Assembly: GCA_935421135.1 (NCBI GenBank)
Contig: OW285197.1
Coordinates: 8,182,223 to 8,246,222 of the forward strand
Source: Bugulina stolonifera
Taxonomy: Eukaryota > Bryozoa > Gymnolaemata > Cheilostomatida > Bugulidae
Direction: 5' to 3'
DNA: 64,000 nt
The translations under genes and the position numbers were made by a program. The notes beneath the pieces were generated by a model that was not told the origin of the DNA, made no database searches, and worked only from the letters and a program-made list of their open reading frames with translations. Positions 43,576 to 57,600 of this stretch are shown one piece after another; position 1 is the first letter of the stretch; each line of letters begins with the position of its first letter.

Positions 43576-46500
43576 CTAAGCATTTTGAGTTTTGACTGAC
43601 AGAATTTCACTTGTGACTTCTGGTGGTGCAGTTACTTCAAAACCATCATCACCAACAAGTTTGAATTTGACTCTTTTGAAGTGTTGCAAATGATTGAAGA
43701 CAAATTCTAAAGTTATATCTCCAATTTTCTTTATCCTGCCCCATTCTCTCCCTGGTGTCTTGCTCTGCTCCATCAGTAAATCTACATATTCATACTGAGA
43801 CTCCAGAATGTTGTGGAACTCTTTTGGCTTTTTACCCAGATCTGTGACTTTTCTCTGGTACCAATCTTCATATTCCTGTCGCATTTCCTGTGAAATAAAA
43901 ATTCAAATGACATTTAGGGTGTGTGGCCTTCGGAGGCAGTTATTACTATTTACTCTGCATACTAACTGAATGCTTCTATATCTTTGAAACCGTGCTAATG
44001 TAGTCAAATATACAAATGGGGGTCCGCCTCCCATTACGATTTTTACGAGGAATGAATCAAAGAATTCCTAGTGTTGACATGGTATGTCACTTGATAGGAA
44101 GGTTTCAATATTATATGACCATAGAGTACCCTAAACACTAGCACCACTCAGGTACAGAATTTACATAGCGGTAGGTAGAACATTTCATGGTTCATTTCCC
44201 TGCTTTCTAGAAAGTGTGGTTCTTCAATTCAATTCAATGAAGCAGCCTGACAGATAATATAAATTACAAATTCAGGGTGAGTTCACACCATCTTATCATT
44301 AGCTAATTATTAGCTTATCTCACACAGAAATGTTGTTGCTGAGACAATTTCACTTGTCTTTAGTCTGGTTTAGTAAATGTATGGAGGTTTTCAACTTTGA
44401 CTAATATGTAATAATCAAGCGCCAAATAAATAACTTTTATCAAATATTTTTTGTTTCAAGTACAATGTAGCGTCTAAATGTATAAAATATATCCTTGTAT
44501 CATTCTACCTTGTTCGTTAATGCCCTGCTTTACACTTAAATCTTACTAGAGACTCCAGAAATAATTTGGAAATATTGAGACTCTTTGCTAACATCAATTT
44601 ACCATTTTGCTAACAGGCGAGATAGTTCCAGTTATAAAAGCTACGGTCAGGTCACACTGTGCACACAGAATAGGTAAGTTTATCCCTAAACTGCTCAGTC
44701 CAATATAGTAGAGACTGGGGTGGTTTATATCCACCATCATTCTGTAGATGTTGGTCACATGATCGTCCTTGACCTCTGGTCTACATTTCTCACTCAGGAA
44801 AGGGAAGTCATAGCTGGAATAGAGCAATTAATGCTTAAATTACCATCACTCAGTGAATGGTGTGATAACAATACTATAATGTGCTATATATTATGCTTTG
44901 ACATGAATGGCCAAAATGATACTTACATTGTAGCAAAACTGGTATTATCAACATTGATTTAGCTACAACTTTCTTATAAAAAGTACAGGGGAGTGTCATG
45001 TACGTGTGGACAGGTAAATGCTATGAAGTCTGACTTGTAAAAGCAAAAAATGTAGAGATAAACTACATGCACAAGATCAAACAGTATGATAGCTCTGCCA
45101 CTACATTTACACGTAAAAGAATAACTATTTTTTAATGGATTAAAACAACATTTGCTGTCCCATGTAAACAACATGTACATGCCTGTATATCCACATGCAC
45201 AAGTCATGTACATGTACATTTTGTACATTGTATACTAGATGTAAGTAGCATTCAAATATTTTTACCTGTATCCTGTAGCCAGTATGATAACATCTGGTCG
45301 AATCTCTCTTCCACTCATGAGGAAAATACTCTCACCGTCTATTTTGCTGATGTCTGCGACATACTCTGCGTTCTCTGGCAGAGGTGCGGTGAGGATCTCA
45401 TTGTGGTGGCATAGATAAATCTAAAAATATGTACAATGTATGTCATACATTTAGATAAACTTTCTCAGGCAAAACATGGGATGAATAGCAATATCTGAAA
45501 CATAAAGCAAATTAAATATTTACTCACCTCATCAAATACGAAATGTTTGTAATTTCTATTGAACACAAATCAGTGTTGTATAAATCATGTTACTAATAGT
45601 ATGTGGTACTAGTACCAGTATTAATAATAGCATTGTATGTAATACAAACTAACCTTCGCAGCAACTAAATGCACATCCAACAGTATGTCAATTCCTGAGA
45701 AGCCCCCACCAACAATAGCAACAGTTTTATCTCTGAAGTATTCAGGGTTCTGGTAGTGCAAGCTGTGCATTATCTCTCCTGGAAATGTCTTCATTCCATC
45801 AATCACTGGTATGTGTTTCTTACTTTCATGCCTAAAACAATCATTGCCCCATTAATTTATTCCGTAATACCCCAAGTCATAACTGAAACTTTAATAAGGC
45901 AATAAAATTCCACCAAACTCCAGAACATTCCAAAAAGATGTGGCAGAACACAGCTAACAGATAGTGAATCTTTTTTCAACAAGTCCCTAGTAGCAAAGTT
46001 AAAAGAAGAGAGATGAAAAATTAAAATTACATGTAGTTAGAAATTAGTACTTGCTACTATATAGGTATAAGATTTGAGTTTATAAAAAACCTGTATTGGT
46101 AAAATATAAATTATACAAATAAAATTCTATAAAAACACCATGTTTATATTAAGCTGAACTACTGCAGATGGTAAACTGGTTTTAGAATTGCACAAGTAAT
46201 AAATTCTAACAACAAGTTCAGAAGAAACTTCATTGAACGAGAAATGGAAATTATATCAATTAATCAGTGTTACACATCTGCAACGCCTAAGTGCAAATAA
46301 AATGAAAACATCAGTAAGTTGTGTCCCCCTACACGCAATCCGTAAAGTTTCCAAATAGATGTTTTCTAACAGAATTATTCGGATTGTCCATTTTTGAATC
46401 GGAATCTTTTGAAAACTTGCATTTTCAGTTAGTTTAGCAACATACCAGACACAATCATGTCCCAATATATTCTAAAAGCAAAAATAATTTGCGTTGGAAA

Positions 46501-49500
46501 CTTTTGCACGTCTCGTAACACCAGAGTATTCTGCTATAGAATTTTTTAGCAAATTTGTGCAATTTTTCGTTTCAAATTTGCTGGCTTAGCATCCACTTAT
46601 TACGTGTAAAAGAAGCATGTTTATTTGAATTTCAGCAGCACAGTATAATACTTCAACTGACTTCTAATACAGATACAGTACAGCCACCTGCAGGTATATT
46701 CATAAATTCACTGATTAACCTCCTTTGCCTTGTTACTTGCCAATTACAGTATACCACAGCAAATATCACAAAATATTTTCATAGCTTAATAACTACACGG
46801 ATTATTTTGGGTGAAAAATTAAACTGTGGTAAAAATTATTAGCAATAATTTGTCACTGCTGAACCCATGGAAGCTGAAATTCGCAAACAGTATCTACTTT
46901 TAGGGCATCTCAGTACATACCCATTGCAGACCATCACAGCATCAAACTGTCTAGTTGTCATGGCTCCAGTTTCCTCATTTCTTACCGTCATATACCATCT
47001 CTCTGTACCATTCTCTGTAGTAAATGGATCCACTTCCACAACCCTGTGCCTAAACTAAAATCAAAGCAAGGTACTGCTATAAACATGCGTACATACGTAT
47101 ACATGTATGAGTATTACTGTAATTCAAACTAAGATACTGGGCTTGGGCAGACCAACTGACAGAAAAGTACTTGAACAGGTGACTACAATAGCAACATTAT
47201 GAATTATGAATTCATAATGTTGCTATGAGTTAGAGTATAATTGCACAAACCGTGTTCGTCTTTGTTAGGGGAGCTCCCCTAACAAAGACGAACACAAGCT
47301 ATCAAACGCCCCCTTTTGCCTATCATGCTTAAATATTAGAACCTAAGGCTAGTCCTAAATTAAAAACTCAAAGTTTAGCATTAATATGGAAATTAATTCA
47401 AGTTTACAATAATCCAGTTTATTTCTGTGAAGAACTGTATGATAAGTATTCTAGCCAACGCTGGCAGTGTTTGGCACAGTTTTTTTTAACACTACAGTGT
47501 TAAAAAAAACTGTGCCAAACACTGCCAGCGTTGGCTAGAATACTTATCATACAGTTCTTCACAGAAATAAACTGGATTATTGTAAACTTGAATTAATTTC
47601 CATATTAATGCTAAACTTTGAGTTTTTAATTTAGGACTAGCCTTAGGTTCTAATATTTAAGCATGATAGGCAAAAGGGGGCGTTTGATAGCTTAGGTTTA
47701 TTCAGCTAGCAACCAACAATTATGTATGGGCTTTTAAAATTGGCATAATGGCCAGGCATCCTAAACCCATAGACTTTGGTTGCCATACCAACAAGGCCAT
47801 TGACATTGGAGATAATAATAACATAGTAGCTACATTGTTATCAGAATAGCATAATTTATGAAGTCTGCTACTTAAATTATGCAGCAAGACCCAAAAAATG
47901 CAGTGCAGCGCTCAGGTTCAGTGGTTTAAAAGCTGTTTACAGATGGAGTGACATTTAGCTGTAATCTACACGTTTATTTATAGCCATCTAAAACAATCTG
48001 CTGTAAACCAGGAATATTGATGTTTTAGAGACATTGTACATGTCACTCTGATATTTCCTTACCTAGACCTTAACTTCAGCAATTAAAGTGACTTTGAAAT
48101 GCCTAGACTATCACGATTTAAATAAAGTCGATTTTCCTTCTAGTGCTATCATTTTCACACCCATGCCTAAATGATGACATTCTTTTTCGCCTATACATGC
48201 AGTATTTACTCACATTTGAATTAGCCTATTAGATTATTAGACGATTAGAAGACAACTCCGACTGCTATATTATTCGAACTCCTTGCTTACTGGGTTGGGT
48301 GATTGCATGGTCATATATAAAACGTTGAGTTCAGAATTCAATGTTGACGTTAACCTTAGAAAAAGGATTAACTAAGGATTTTGATAATCAGTAGTTTGAT
48401 TTTTAAGTAAACCGTTTGTAAAGTGTGTGGCAACAGCGCCATGGCAAAAACAAGCCTATAGCAGCCCTTAAAAGTCAGGCGAAATTCATGTAGTTTGTAA
48501 GGTCTTTTGTATCTTATTGATTTACTGGCAGGGAGAGAGAGAGGGCACCGAGAAGACTCCATATTATACGCAGCTTTAGGTATCAGATTGCCACTGAAAT
48601 GTCAGTATACTAAAGGAGGAAGTACAGCAATACCTTGAATTGATTGTTCTTGACTTATAATGCAATCTTTTCACCTGGTCATAATTTGTAGGTTCATGTA
48701 TGTACAATATTGTAATATGTATAATAATTGGTGTAATAATAATATACATGGACACGTATGTACAAATATAGAATATAATAGAACATTTAACCAACCATGT
48801 AATTACACTGTATAATAGTAGAACCAAAACTGGCATCACCTTCTGTCCACAGAATTGTTGACTATTACATTGCAAAGTTTCTTTGGTTACCTTAATGTAC
48901 TGATACATGTCCATATCACTAGCAAATCTTTCCATGTACTCCAACATCAGTTTCCACGACACAAACGACTCCTCAATATCATCGGGAAAGGGATACTCAG
49001 GAAATATAGATATCTCTTTGCAAGAATTCATCCTGCAATAAAGTGGAATTTGCTTAAGTTAGCATCATACTTCATGATAAATGCGTCTATATTCACACTT
49101 GTCTTAACCACGTGGAGAAGAAATGAAGAAAATCACTTTCAAATAAAGTGAATAATATTCATGTCTTCAATAATTTCTCATCACAGTGTGAAACTATCTG
49201 AATAAGGTTAATTTGATATACATATGAAAATAACGCACTCTGAAAATAAAAGAACCATTACATGTCCAGGTAACCAGGTCAGTAATAAAACATCATTGAA
49301 ACAATATCACTTGCAGGTGCTTGCTCAGCGTATATTACTTACTTCATGTTGTCATACATGGGAGTTGTCTTGTATGGATCCCTGTTTACCCACAATCCAC
49401 CAACTCTGTCACTCACTTCATAAGCTGTGATATTTACTTTATCTTTATATTTGATGAGAGATCTTATAGATGCCAGTCCTGAAGGACCAGCTCCTATTAC

Positions 49501-49515
49501 TACAACCTCCTTCAT
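43576..49515 (-). CDS. Flavin-containing monooxygenase, copy F4
   Basis: Exons 49515-49343, 49032-48891, 47054-46921, 45831-45654, 45420-45266, 44813-44603 and 43887-43576 join to 1305 nt, 434 aa plus stop, all GT-AG. Motifs: GAGPSGL at 8-14, DRVGGLWV, FPGEIMHSLHY near 166-176, GGGFSG near 191-196 and ILATGY near 255-260. It is expected to be a soluble NADPH/FAD monooxygenase acting on N- or S-nucleophiles. Exon 2 is the most divergent (starts MNSCKEISIFPEYPFP where F2 has ANLPKEIAGF), and the C-terminal tail differs from F2 (ends SVKTQNA). Intron 2 contains a cluster of palindromes. It is the last minus-strand copy and lies head to head with F5, 2.1 kb apart. No lesion was found. Confidence 0.9.
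47188..47226. repeat. Perfect 17-bp-arm palindrome
   Basis: ATAGCAACATTATGAAT and its exact reverse complement, separated by the 5-nt loop TATGA. The first of three adjacent palindromes in F4 intron 2. Confidence 0.9.
47252..47295. repeat. Perfect 44-bp palindrome without a loop
   Basis: GTGTTCGTCTTTGTTAGGGG is followed directly by GAGCTC and the reverse complement. The whole 44 bp equals its own reverse complement. It abuts the much larger palindrome at 47296. Confidence 0.92.
47296..47694. mobile_element. 399-bp near-perfect palindrome (foldback element)
   Basis: The arms are about 198 bp with no difference seen by eye, from AAGCTATCAAACGCCCCC at the left to GGGGGCGTTTGATAGCTT at the right. 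The centre is AACACT-AC-AGTGTT next to T8/A8 runs. No coding capacity. It could be a recent foldback transposon, or an inverted duplication or assembly artefact. It lies in F4 intron 2. Confidence 0.88.
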
Positions 49516-51609
49516 GACTTGTTCACCCGCTGCTGTCGACTTGAGTGTCTCAGATGTCTTTGAATGTTCACTGAATCAAGTAATTCAATCTTAGTATCAT
49601 TGATCATAATCACCCAAGCATAAACAGTATCACAGCATTATTAAGTAGGAATTTGAATAATATCATATTAAGTACTTAGGCTACAAAACTAGAAGTACCT
49701 GTGCGTTAAAATACTAATTATTTTAAGCATCAAAAATCCGCTTAGTTGAACTAAACAAACCACTGGGATCTGTTTCAACTAATATCTAGGGTAGCATACA
49801 GTTTAGTCTAGGTTTGTCAATAACTGAGGAAGGTAGACATAAGTCTCCCCCCTCCCTCCTATGTCTTGTCTCTAGAGAAAATTCTTCTGTTGGCACCCTG
49901 CATAGCAAGCACTTGGTATCCATCCAACAATAATCAATCATCAATCAATTCAGCATTAAGCGATTTAATAACTCGTTTGCATACATTATCAGAGTTAGCT
50001 TCCCTTGCCAGAGCAGTATTGCGTAGGCATTCGTATGCACATTTGTGGGAAATCGTTTTCCCTGAGCTAAGATAAGATAACTCTGAACAAGAGAAAACTA
50101 AAGTTGTTTGTTCTATGGTTAAGATGCAAGGCTCAGAACAAAACGCAATGTACATGTATGTTATGCAATAAGATGACTGGTACAAATGACTGGTTTTATA
50201 CAGTACATGTAAAATGTAGGGTAATAAGCACCAGAGCAAATATACATGTACAGTACTAGATGCAGTTAACAGTCTAAAACTGCATGCTTGGTAATACATG
50301 TATGTATCTGAATACTCATTGTTCTATTAAAATACTAGACACTGACTGAGCTCATTAAATAATGCCACAGGCAAACTGAGCTTAAAATCCTGCCATGGAA
50401 ATCATCTGGTAATAAAGTCTATATACTTGTATATGTTATTATTAGGGAAATATTTTACTCTAGAGCACAGACTTGTAATGTCTCACTGTGAGTCAGCATT
50501 AATTGGAATATATGTTATTAAATTCTAATTAAAATGCAATATTGATGGAATATCTCTCAGGGTGTTTTTGGTATCCAAAATAACTGCTGTATAAATAAAT
50601 GCGAGCAAGTTATTGTACTACTAGCCAACCTCCATTTCAAATGAGCCGAGTTGAGGATATTTGACTGCTTCCAACATTTTAGCATCATTACATTAATTAA
50701 TGATTTGGCATGTTATATAATATATTACATTCCATCCGCATCGTAAGTATCTAAGTATACCATGTACATGTACTCGCATGATACGTATTTTATATATTTG
50801 ATTGTGTACATCTAGGATTAGGCCTACTTGCCTAATAGTTTGCATAGGGCCCACACGTACATGTACACATGAGTACTAATATATTAGTGTGTGCATGTCT
50901 AAAGCATGCATCTTTCTTGTGACTTAAACCAATTGAAAACTAGATTGTATTGTAAATGCTAAAAATTATCATTACAACACATTGCATGTCATATAATACA
51001 GTGCAGTAAATAGAAGTTGCCTTCCTTTGCTTCATTAGTAACATAGAGTGTAATGCTGTGTTAAAATAAATATGAGCTGTATTTACACCTGTAGTCAGCA
51101 CCAGCTACAACAGCAGCATCAGCACACGTCAGCACGTGTCAGCATGTGTCAACACATGTCAGCATGTGTCAGCACGTGTCAGCACATGTCATCACACGTC
51201 AGCACATGTCATGCACAAAAACAGTAGGGAGAGGCCACTTGATCAAACCATTTCTTATCAAGCATTTATATAATTATATAATTCCTTACTGTAGTTTAGT
51301 TTGGTTGGTTTTCACTCTATACTTGCTCTACTTCTAGTATTTGCATATTTTCATTTGCATATAGCACAATCTACATACTGAGCTGTTGTAGGGCATGCAG
51401 GACCCAGCAGCATTAGACATATTTGTACATCAGTTCATGCTTTTAAGGTCAACACAGATTGCGGGTGGGTCATGCTCCCACCTTGATTGTAATTCACTGC
51501 TTGTCACTCAGTACACATTTATGGTTCTTGCTATGTCACAGTATTCATCTCATTCTCATTTTTGAGCTAGCCCTGTGTAGTTGTTGGCACTTAGAGACTC
51601 CGACTAATC
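49516..51609. promoter_or_regulatory. Divergent F4/F5 intergenic region (presumed promoters)
   Basis: 2.1 kb between the starts of F4 and F5, the point where the array changes strand. Bases about 51010-51609 are partly duplicated upstream of F6 (about 60965-61769), with shared blocks such as GGACCCAGCAG, AAGGTCAACACAG, TTGTAATTCA and CCTGTGTAGTTGTTGGCAC, so they probably hold the F5 promoter. No convincing TATA box was assigned. Confidence 0.5.
51121..51210. repeat. 10-bp minisatellite, nine units
   Basis: Nine 10-mers of the form AGCACATGTC / AGCACGTGTC / AGCATGTGTC. Each contains a CACGTG- or CATGTG-like E-box word. It lies about 400 bp upstream of F5 and is absent from the F6 upstream copy. 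Confidence 0.92.
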
Positions 51610-54600
51610 ATGAAAGAAGTTGCTGTGATAGGAGCTGGTCCTTCAGGACTTGCTTCTATAAGGTCTCTTAGCAAGCATACAAATAAAGTGAACATCACAG
51701 CATATGAAACGAGTGACAGAGTTGGTGGGGTTTGGGTGAACAGGGATCCATACAAGACATCTCCCATGTACGACAATCTAAGGTGAGCATTTTCATGTAG
51801 ACCTTTATTTAGCAGAGGATCATGGGAATGACAGATACTAATAATAATTATTGCAAATATGTGTATAATGACCACCGTAAGTATTATTCAAAAAAACTTA
51901 GTTTAAAAAGTTCCACTTTTCAGTAATTTGGCTTTGTGAGAGAGTTTATAGTCTCTAAACGATGCTGGCAGCCGTGAATTTGCCTCCAATCATTATTTGT
52001 TTCCATATTTAAAATTACAACCAGTTTGTGTACTCAGCTATTTTCGTTCTATTTACCAGCTTCATAGGGTCAATCCGTTAGCAAATATTTGTCGTAATAG
52101 CTACATATAATGTTCGTAACTAAGCAACACATGGATGCCACTTGAATCAGATAGGATGATTGGTAAAATTATCAAATTTTGATTACCTAGCACTCTGATG
52201 TTTCTGACTGTTGGTCAAGACTGATATAAGGAACATAACTCTCCAATATACTGAAACGATCAGATGTCACACAACCGTGACCACGCCAAATTTACGTAAA
52301 AGTGCTACACCAGAGGTTGGCTTGACAATTTGCTCATGTATTGTTGGCAATCATCTGTGTATATTGCTGTCCAAATGTTAATAAAATTTATTACCTGCAT
52401 TCATTGGATGTATTGAAAGTGATCGTATTGTGGTAAAAGATACACATACAGTAGCACTGTGATGCGACACACGAGTACCGAGAATAGTACGGATGTGAGA
52501 AGGGTCTAGGTGTGATCGACTAGACCTGCTTTCAATTACATATTAAAATACTGAGCAGTGATTGTATGGTAGATTATGTGACTATGTTGTGTGTACGATC
52601 CATGCAGTCTGAGTTATTTATTAGATATGAGTCTCATGAATATGATCTACATGTATATGCTAGTTTAAGCAATTCGGGCTTCAAGGTCCAATGGAACCGA
52701 AAGCTGGAAATATACTATTTTAGAAAAAACATACATGTATGTACATGTGGCTTTATTGAAGTCGAAGCAACGAATTAATCATATCATGAAAAGTAATCGC
52801 TTTATATAGAGTGTTGCACTTCTGGAAAAAATACAGAAAAGGTATGATAGGCACTCGGCCCTAAATATTGCGCAATAATATAAAAAGTGCGTCGGATCCC
52901 TTTAGGGTCGATCGTGTACAGAAACACATGTATAATCATGTAGATACATAACAGGTATGATTCCGACTATATAAAGGGGCCTCGGCCCTATACAACCTGG
53001 TATGCAGGTGAGGTTTGCAACAAGTACATGTATCAAGCAAGTTGCCACCAGTATTTGTTCAATGCACAATACAAATAATAAGTGATTTACAATAATATAA
53101 CGATTGGTGTGCATATAGTAGGACGGTATATACATGCACAAGAGTAATTAGACAATATATAGCAAGAATACAAGACAGTATGAGATGACGAAGACAACTG
53201 CCAAGCCACTCGTGTGTGTTAGGTGTCAGATCGGTGTAGGTTGAGGCTTATAACGTCAGTACAAAGGAATTTCCTGCCTGACCACAATTTGTCCAGGGGT
53301 GTTCCGGTGCTGCAGAATAGGCTAAATGTGCATACTCATAAGCATTGGCTTGCAGTGCAAATCGACGCATCCCTATGAACAGGTATACTCAAACTTGTTT
53401 TCTAAAATACAGTGACTAAACTTAGCTCCATACCGATCATAGGCAGTGCTCGAAGTGTGGTTATACGGGAGTATACAGTGTGTACCCACCTTAATTTTAG
53501 TTATTATACGGTGGTAGTTGTTAATAGCTAGTTTCCCCAACACAGTCACTGTGGACCTAATAGTGTAGTGGTGGAGTACTTGACTATCGTTCATAGGATC
53601 TTGAGTTCGAATCTCATCAGAGCATGATTTTTTAAATTTTATTAATTCACTAATATCTTAACTACAATAAGATTAAGTGGATAGCTATACAATACTAATC
53701 TCTAAAACTGCTTGCACCATGTACCCACCTCATTTGTTCCATTTCGAACACTAATCATAGGTATAGGATACAGTGGGACATGTCTTGTACCCACCCTCTC
53801 TGTTTACACTACGTAGCTGTACAATTATTGTATATCATGTATATGTACATGTACACGTACTGGAGATACTGCAGCAATATTAAACGTGACATGACAATGT
53901 TTGACTTCTAAGCTTCAGATAATTATGATTATGGTATCTGCACATAACGGCAAAGTTGGATATTACAATATGTATTTTGATTCAATGCGTGTATGTGGCA
54001 AAGAATAATTTTGAAATCATACACTCGGTGGAGGGGGGGGCACTATATATGCTACTTACCAGGGGCCCCATGTTCAATATTCTACCATTCCTCAGTATCT
54101 AATTTTTAAGTAATTCCAATTACAACTATAGTTACATATATGAATTTGGTATATTACATTGTAAATAGAAGCGTACACACCCTAGTGGTTAGAAAAGGAT
54201 GCTTTTGCATATGTTTGCTTCTCCCTGTTCGACGTTGAAGAAGTAATCTAACTGAAAACTATCAACTATCTATCTTTTAGAGCCAATTTTCCAAAGGAGA
54301 TAATTGGTTTCCCAGAGTTCCCATTTCCTTCTGACATAAAGGAATCTTACATTCCGCATAGGATGATTCTGGAGTACATGGAGAGCTTTGCTACTCAGTT
54401 CCAGCTGCATCAGTACATTAAGGTAAGCAAGAACTGAAAATAGGCAAACAGGCTGTTGGAATTTCAACAGACTTTGAAGGTTGCTTATTATCAATTCATG
54501 TAAACTTAAGCATCCTGGGTTGTCTTTTTCTGTTGTACATGTGCTTCCTCCAATTACAAAACCATCCATCCCCATTAAAAACTAGTAGTATGTTAATAAA

Positions 54601-57600
54601 AACTCAAATTATTATGATTTTGAGTAATAAGATTGGCATTATATACATATCCATGAATAATTGAGCTATCAAATCAAATCATAAATCATAAAAAGAAATC
54701 ATAGTCACATTGCCTGATTGTAAGAGAGAGACATCCATACTTTTTTGCAATAGTTTTGTTAGACAACTAGTATAGATACAGTTGAACATGGATTCTGCTC
54801 AGTAGTCATTGATTGCAAAAGAAAGAACAGAATAATATGCAGAGATTTTTAAAGGAACCTTGATATGCTATAAAATTATTGGATTTATTACAACCAGAAT
54901 AGATGAGTCAATGACCAAGCCGTCTCTAGTGATCACAACATTAATCATAAATTTCTTGCTAAAAATACATTATACAACATTAATCATGGTTGCACATGGA
55001 GCTAAGAATGCATCATATAATGGATTTTAATGGCACTCTTTACCATTATGCAACATTTACGTTGTTGCGATAACAATTTTTACTGGCGCATAGCAGGGCA
55101 CGCCGAGTAATAATAATTATCAAACATCTTTCAATCCTGTCAATCTACATGCACATGTAATAATATTGAATTGCAATACCTACTTGTATTGTTTTGCATT
55201 CCATAAAATGGTAATCATGATGTTATCTCATCACAGGGCACCTGCAATGTCGAAGCGGGTACTTGGTTATGAGGACCAAGTCTGATTGCTGTAACATTTC
55301 ACTCTGCCACAGTTGCCAGCGAAAGCTGAAATGTTTGATAGCTTACAAAGTTTTCAAAAGAAAGTCTAACAATAGCATAATGCTTGTTAGCAGGTGCTCG
55401 TGTTAGCATGTGCCCATTACCGTAATATTCCTGTACCAGTGTGCCACAACTTGTATCTAATATTTTATATGCTACTGACAGTTCCGTCACAGAGTCCTGG
55501 AAGTGGATCCCTTTACCACAGAGGATGGTACAGAGAGATGGTATGTGACTGTAAGAAATGAGAAAACTGGAGCTATGACAACTAAACAGTTTGATGCTGT
55601 GCTGGTCTGCACAGGGTATGTGTACTCGCTACTGGTTCCTTAATGTACTATGCAGTCTAGCATTTCTGACTTTATCAGTATAATGTATGCCCATGATCGG
55701 ATATGCATGCGTGACTGTCACACGCATAACTACTACAATCATCATCTCTAATGCATGCAAACATGTACATGTATATTTTGGCATAATCTGACAGAGTTTG
55801 AGTTAAATGACTGTCGGTAGTAAGATCTTAGGCTATCTCCCTTGTGACCTAGCCTGCAATCCAGTGATATCCATTCAAAGTGAACATCTTATGCCCCCCC
55901 CCCCCCCACCGATTACTGCTGAAATCATCATTACTGTGTGCTCTCTAACCTTACATCGGTAAAATTATGACTTTGTACATGCAATATGAATGTGGCAGTA
56001 AACGGTCATGCATCTATAGCAATAATTACAGAGACAAAACTATAAGTTTGGGAAATTATCGCTGCAATCTCCGGCAGTACCATCAACGTGTAGCAGCAAT
56101 GGAAGTGTTGCTCAGACTGTGCAACTTAAATGAGTTTACAGCTAACAATCAGGAGACTTTAATTTTTCAGAAAACTGCTTTTTTTACCAGTAAGCCTTTT
56201 TGTAGATGCCTCGTGTGGTGAGCGGTGTATATCATCGATGCCGAAATTGATGCATTAAACCTGAATGTATTTATGAGAATGCAACATTTATAATTTCAGG
56301 CATGAATCAAAAATGAACATCCCAGATTTTGATGGGAAGAGAACATACACAGGGGAGACAATTCATAGTCGATACTATCGAACCCCTGACTACTTCACTG
56401 GCAAAACTGTGGTGATTGTTGGTTCTGGCTTCTCAGGGGTGGATATCCTCATAGATATTCATCCAGTAGCAAAGAAGGTAAGGCAACCATATACATATAC
56501 ATGTGCTACATGGTTGCTTAACATTTAAAATAAAATGATAAAATTCTAATACATAATGACAAAGCATTAATGGTATTTAAATTAAACTGAGCAATGACAT
56601 ATATATGTATGAGTATAAGATATCCGATGGGTAGTGACATTTTGTTATCACTGCAGCTGTTCCTAAGCCACCACGACAGCAGAATCAATGCCCCTTTGCC
56701 AGAGAATGCTGAGTATGTTCCAGACATATCCAAGATAGAAGAAGATGAAATCATACTGTTAGATGGACGAGTTATCCGGGCTGATATCATCCTATTGGCT
56801 ACTGGATACATGTAAGGAAACTGTCATCTTGCCTATGGCTAGATCAGATATAGTCAACAATAGGTGTATCTACCAACAAATGTAATTTGCTTTTCCAGGA
56901 ATCAAAAGTTAGTAAACAACAAGAGCAACAATACTAGCGTGCTACTATATACAATACACATATGTAACAATACACATGTGTAACAATTATTACAAAATAT
57001 TATGCAGGTATTAACTTATGATGGCATGATAATTTTCACTAAACCCTCATAACACGTGGATCTTCATATGTAATACACTCCCACAGTAGAGATGGTAATA
57101 CACCAAGTTGATGTACGGTATGGGTTCCCAAACAACTCAGTTGAATATACAATGTGACTTATACATTGCATTGCAAATTTTGTGCTTTGCATTAGGTACG
57201 ATTTTTCATTCCTGAGCAACAGATGTAGACCAGAGGTCAAGGATGATCATGTGACCAACATCTACAGAATGATGGTGGACATAAACCACCCAAGTCTCTA
57301 CTATGTTGGACTCAATAAGTTAGGTTCACCAGTGAGAGAGTTTTGCATTCAAGCAGATTTGGCTACGGCTTTCATTACAGAGAAAATACCTGCAGTGAGC
57401 AAAGAGGTAAGTCCTTCCTATGCCAGATATGGAAAAGTTGTAAAATTCTAACTGACTGCCGTCATCCTGCTATTGTAATTGCTCAGTAAAATATTTTATG
57501 TGCAACCTCACTCACTGTGTACTTTCTACTTGAAACCCAAAAAACTTTTGGAGTTTAGAAACTCATAACAACTTTAATTTCGTCCAGCAAAAACCAAATT

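Noticed and set aside
51121..51210. CRISPR-like array of short repeats
   Set aside because: The units are contiguous 10-mers without unique spacers, in an animal genome; it is a minisatellite. The arrays at 18228 and 6237 were rejected for the same reason.
53553..53623. A functional tRNA gene
   Set aside because: A and B boxes are present, but the acceptor arms do not pair and the anticodon stem is irregular; a SINE remnant is more likely.
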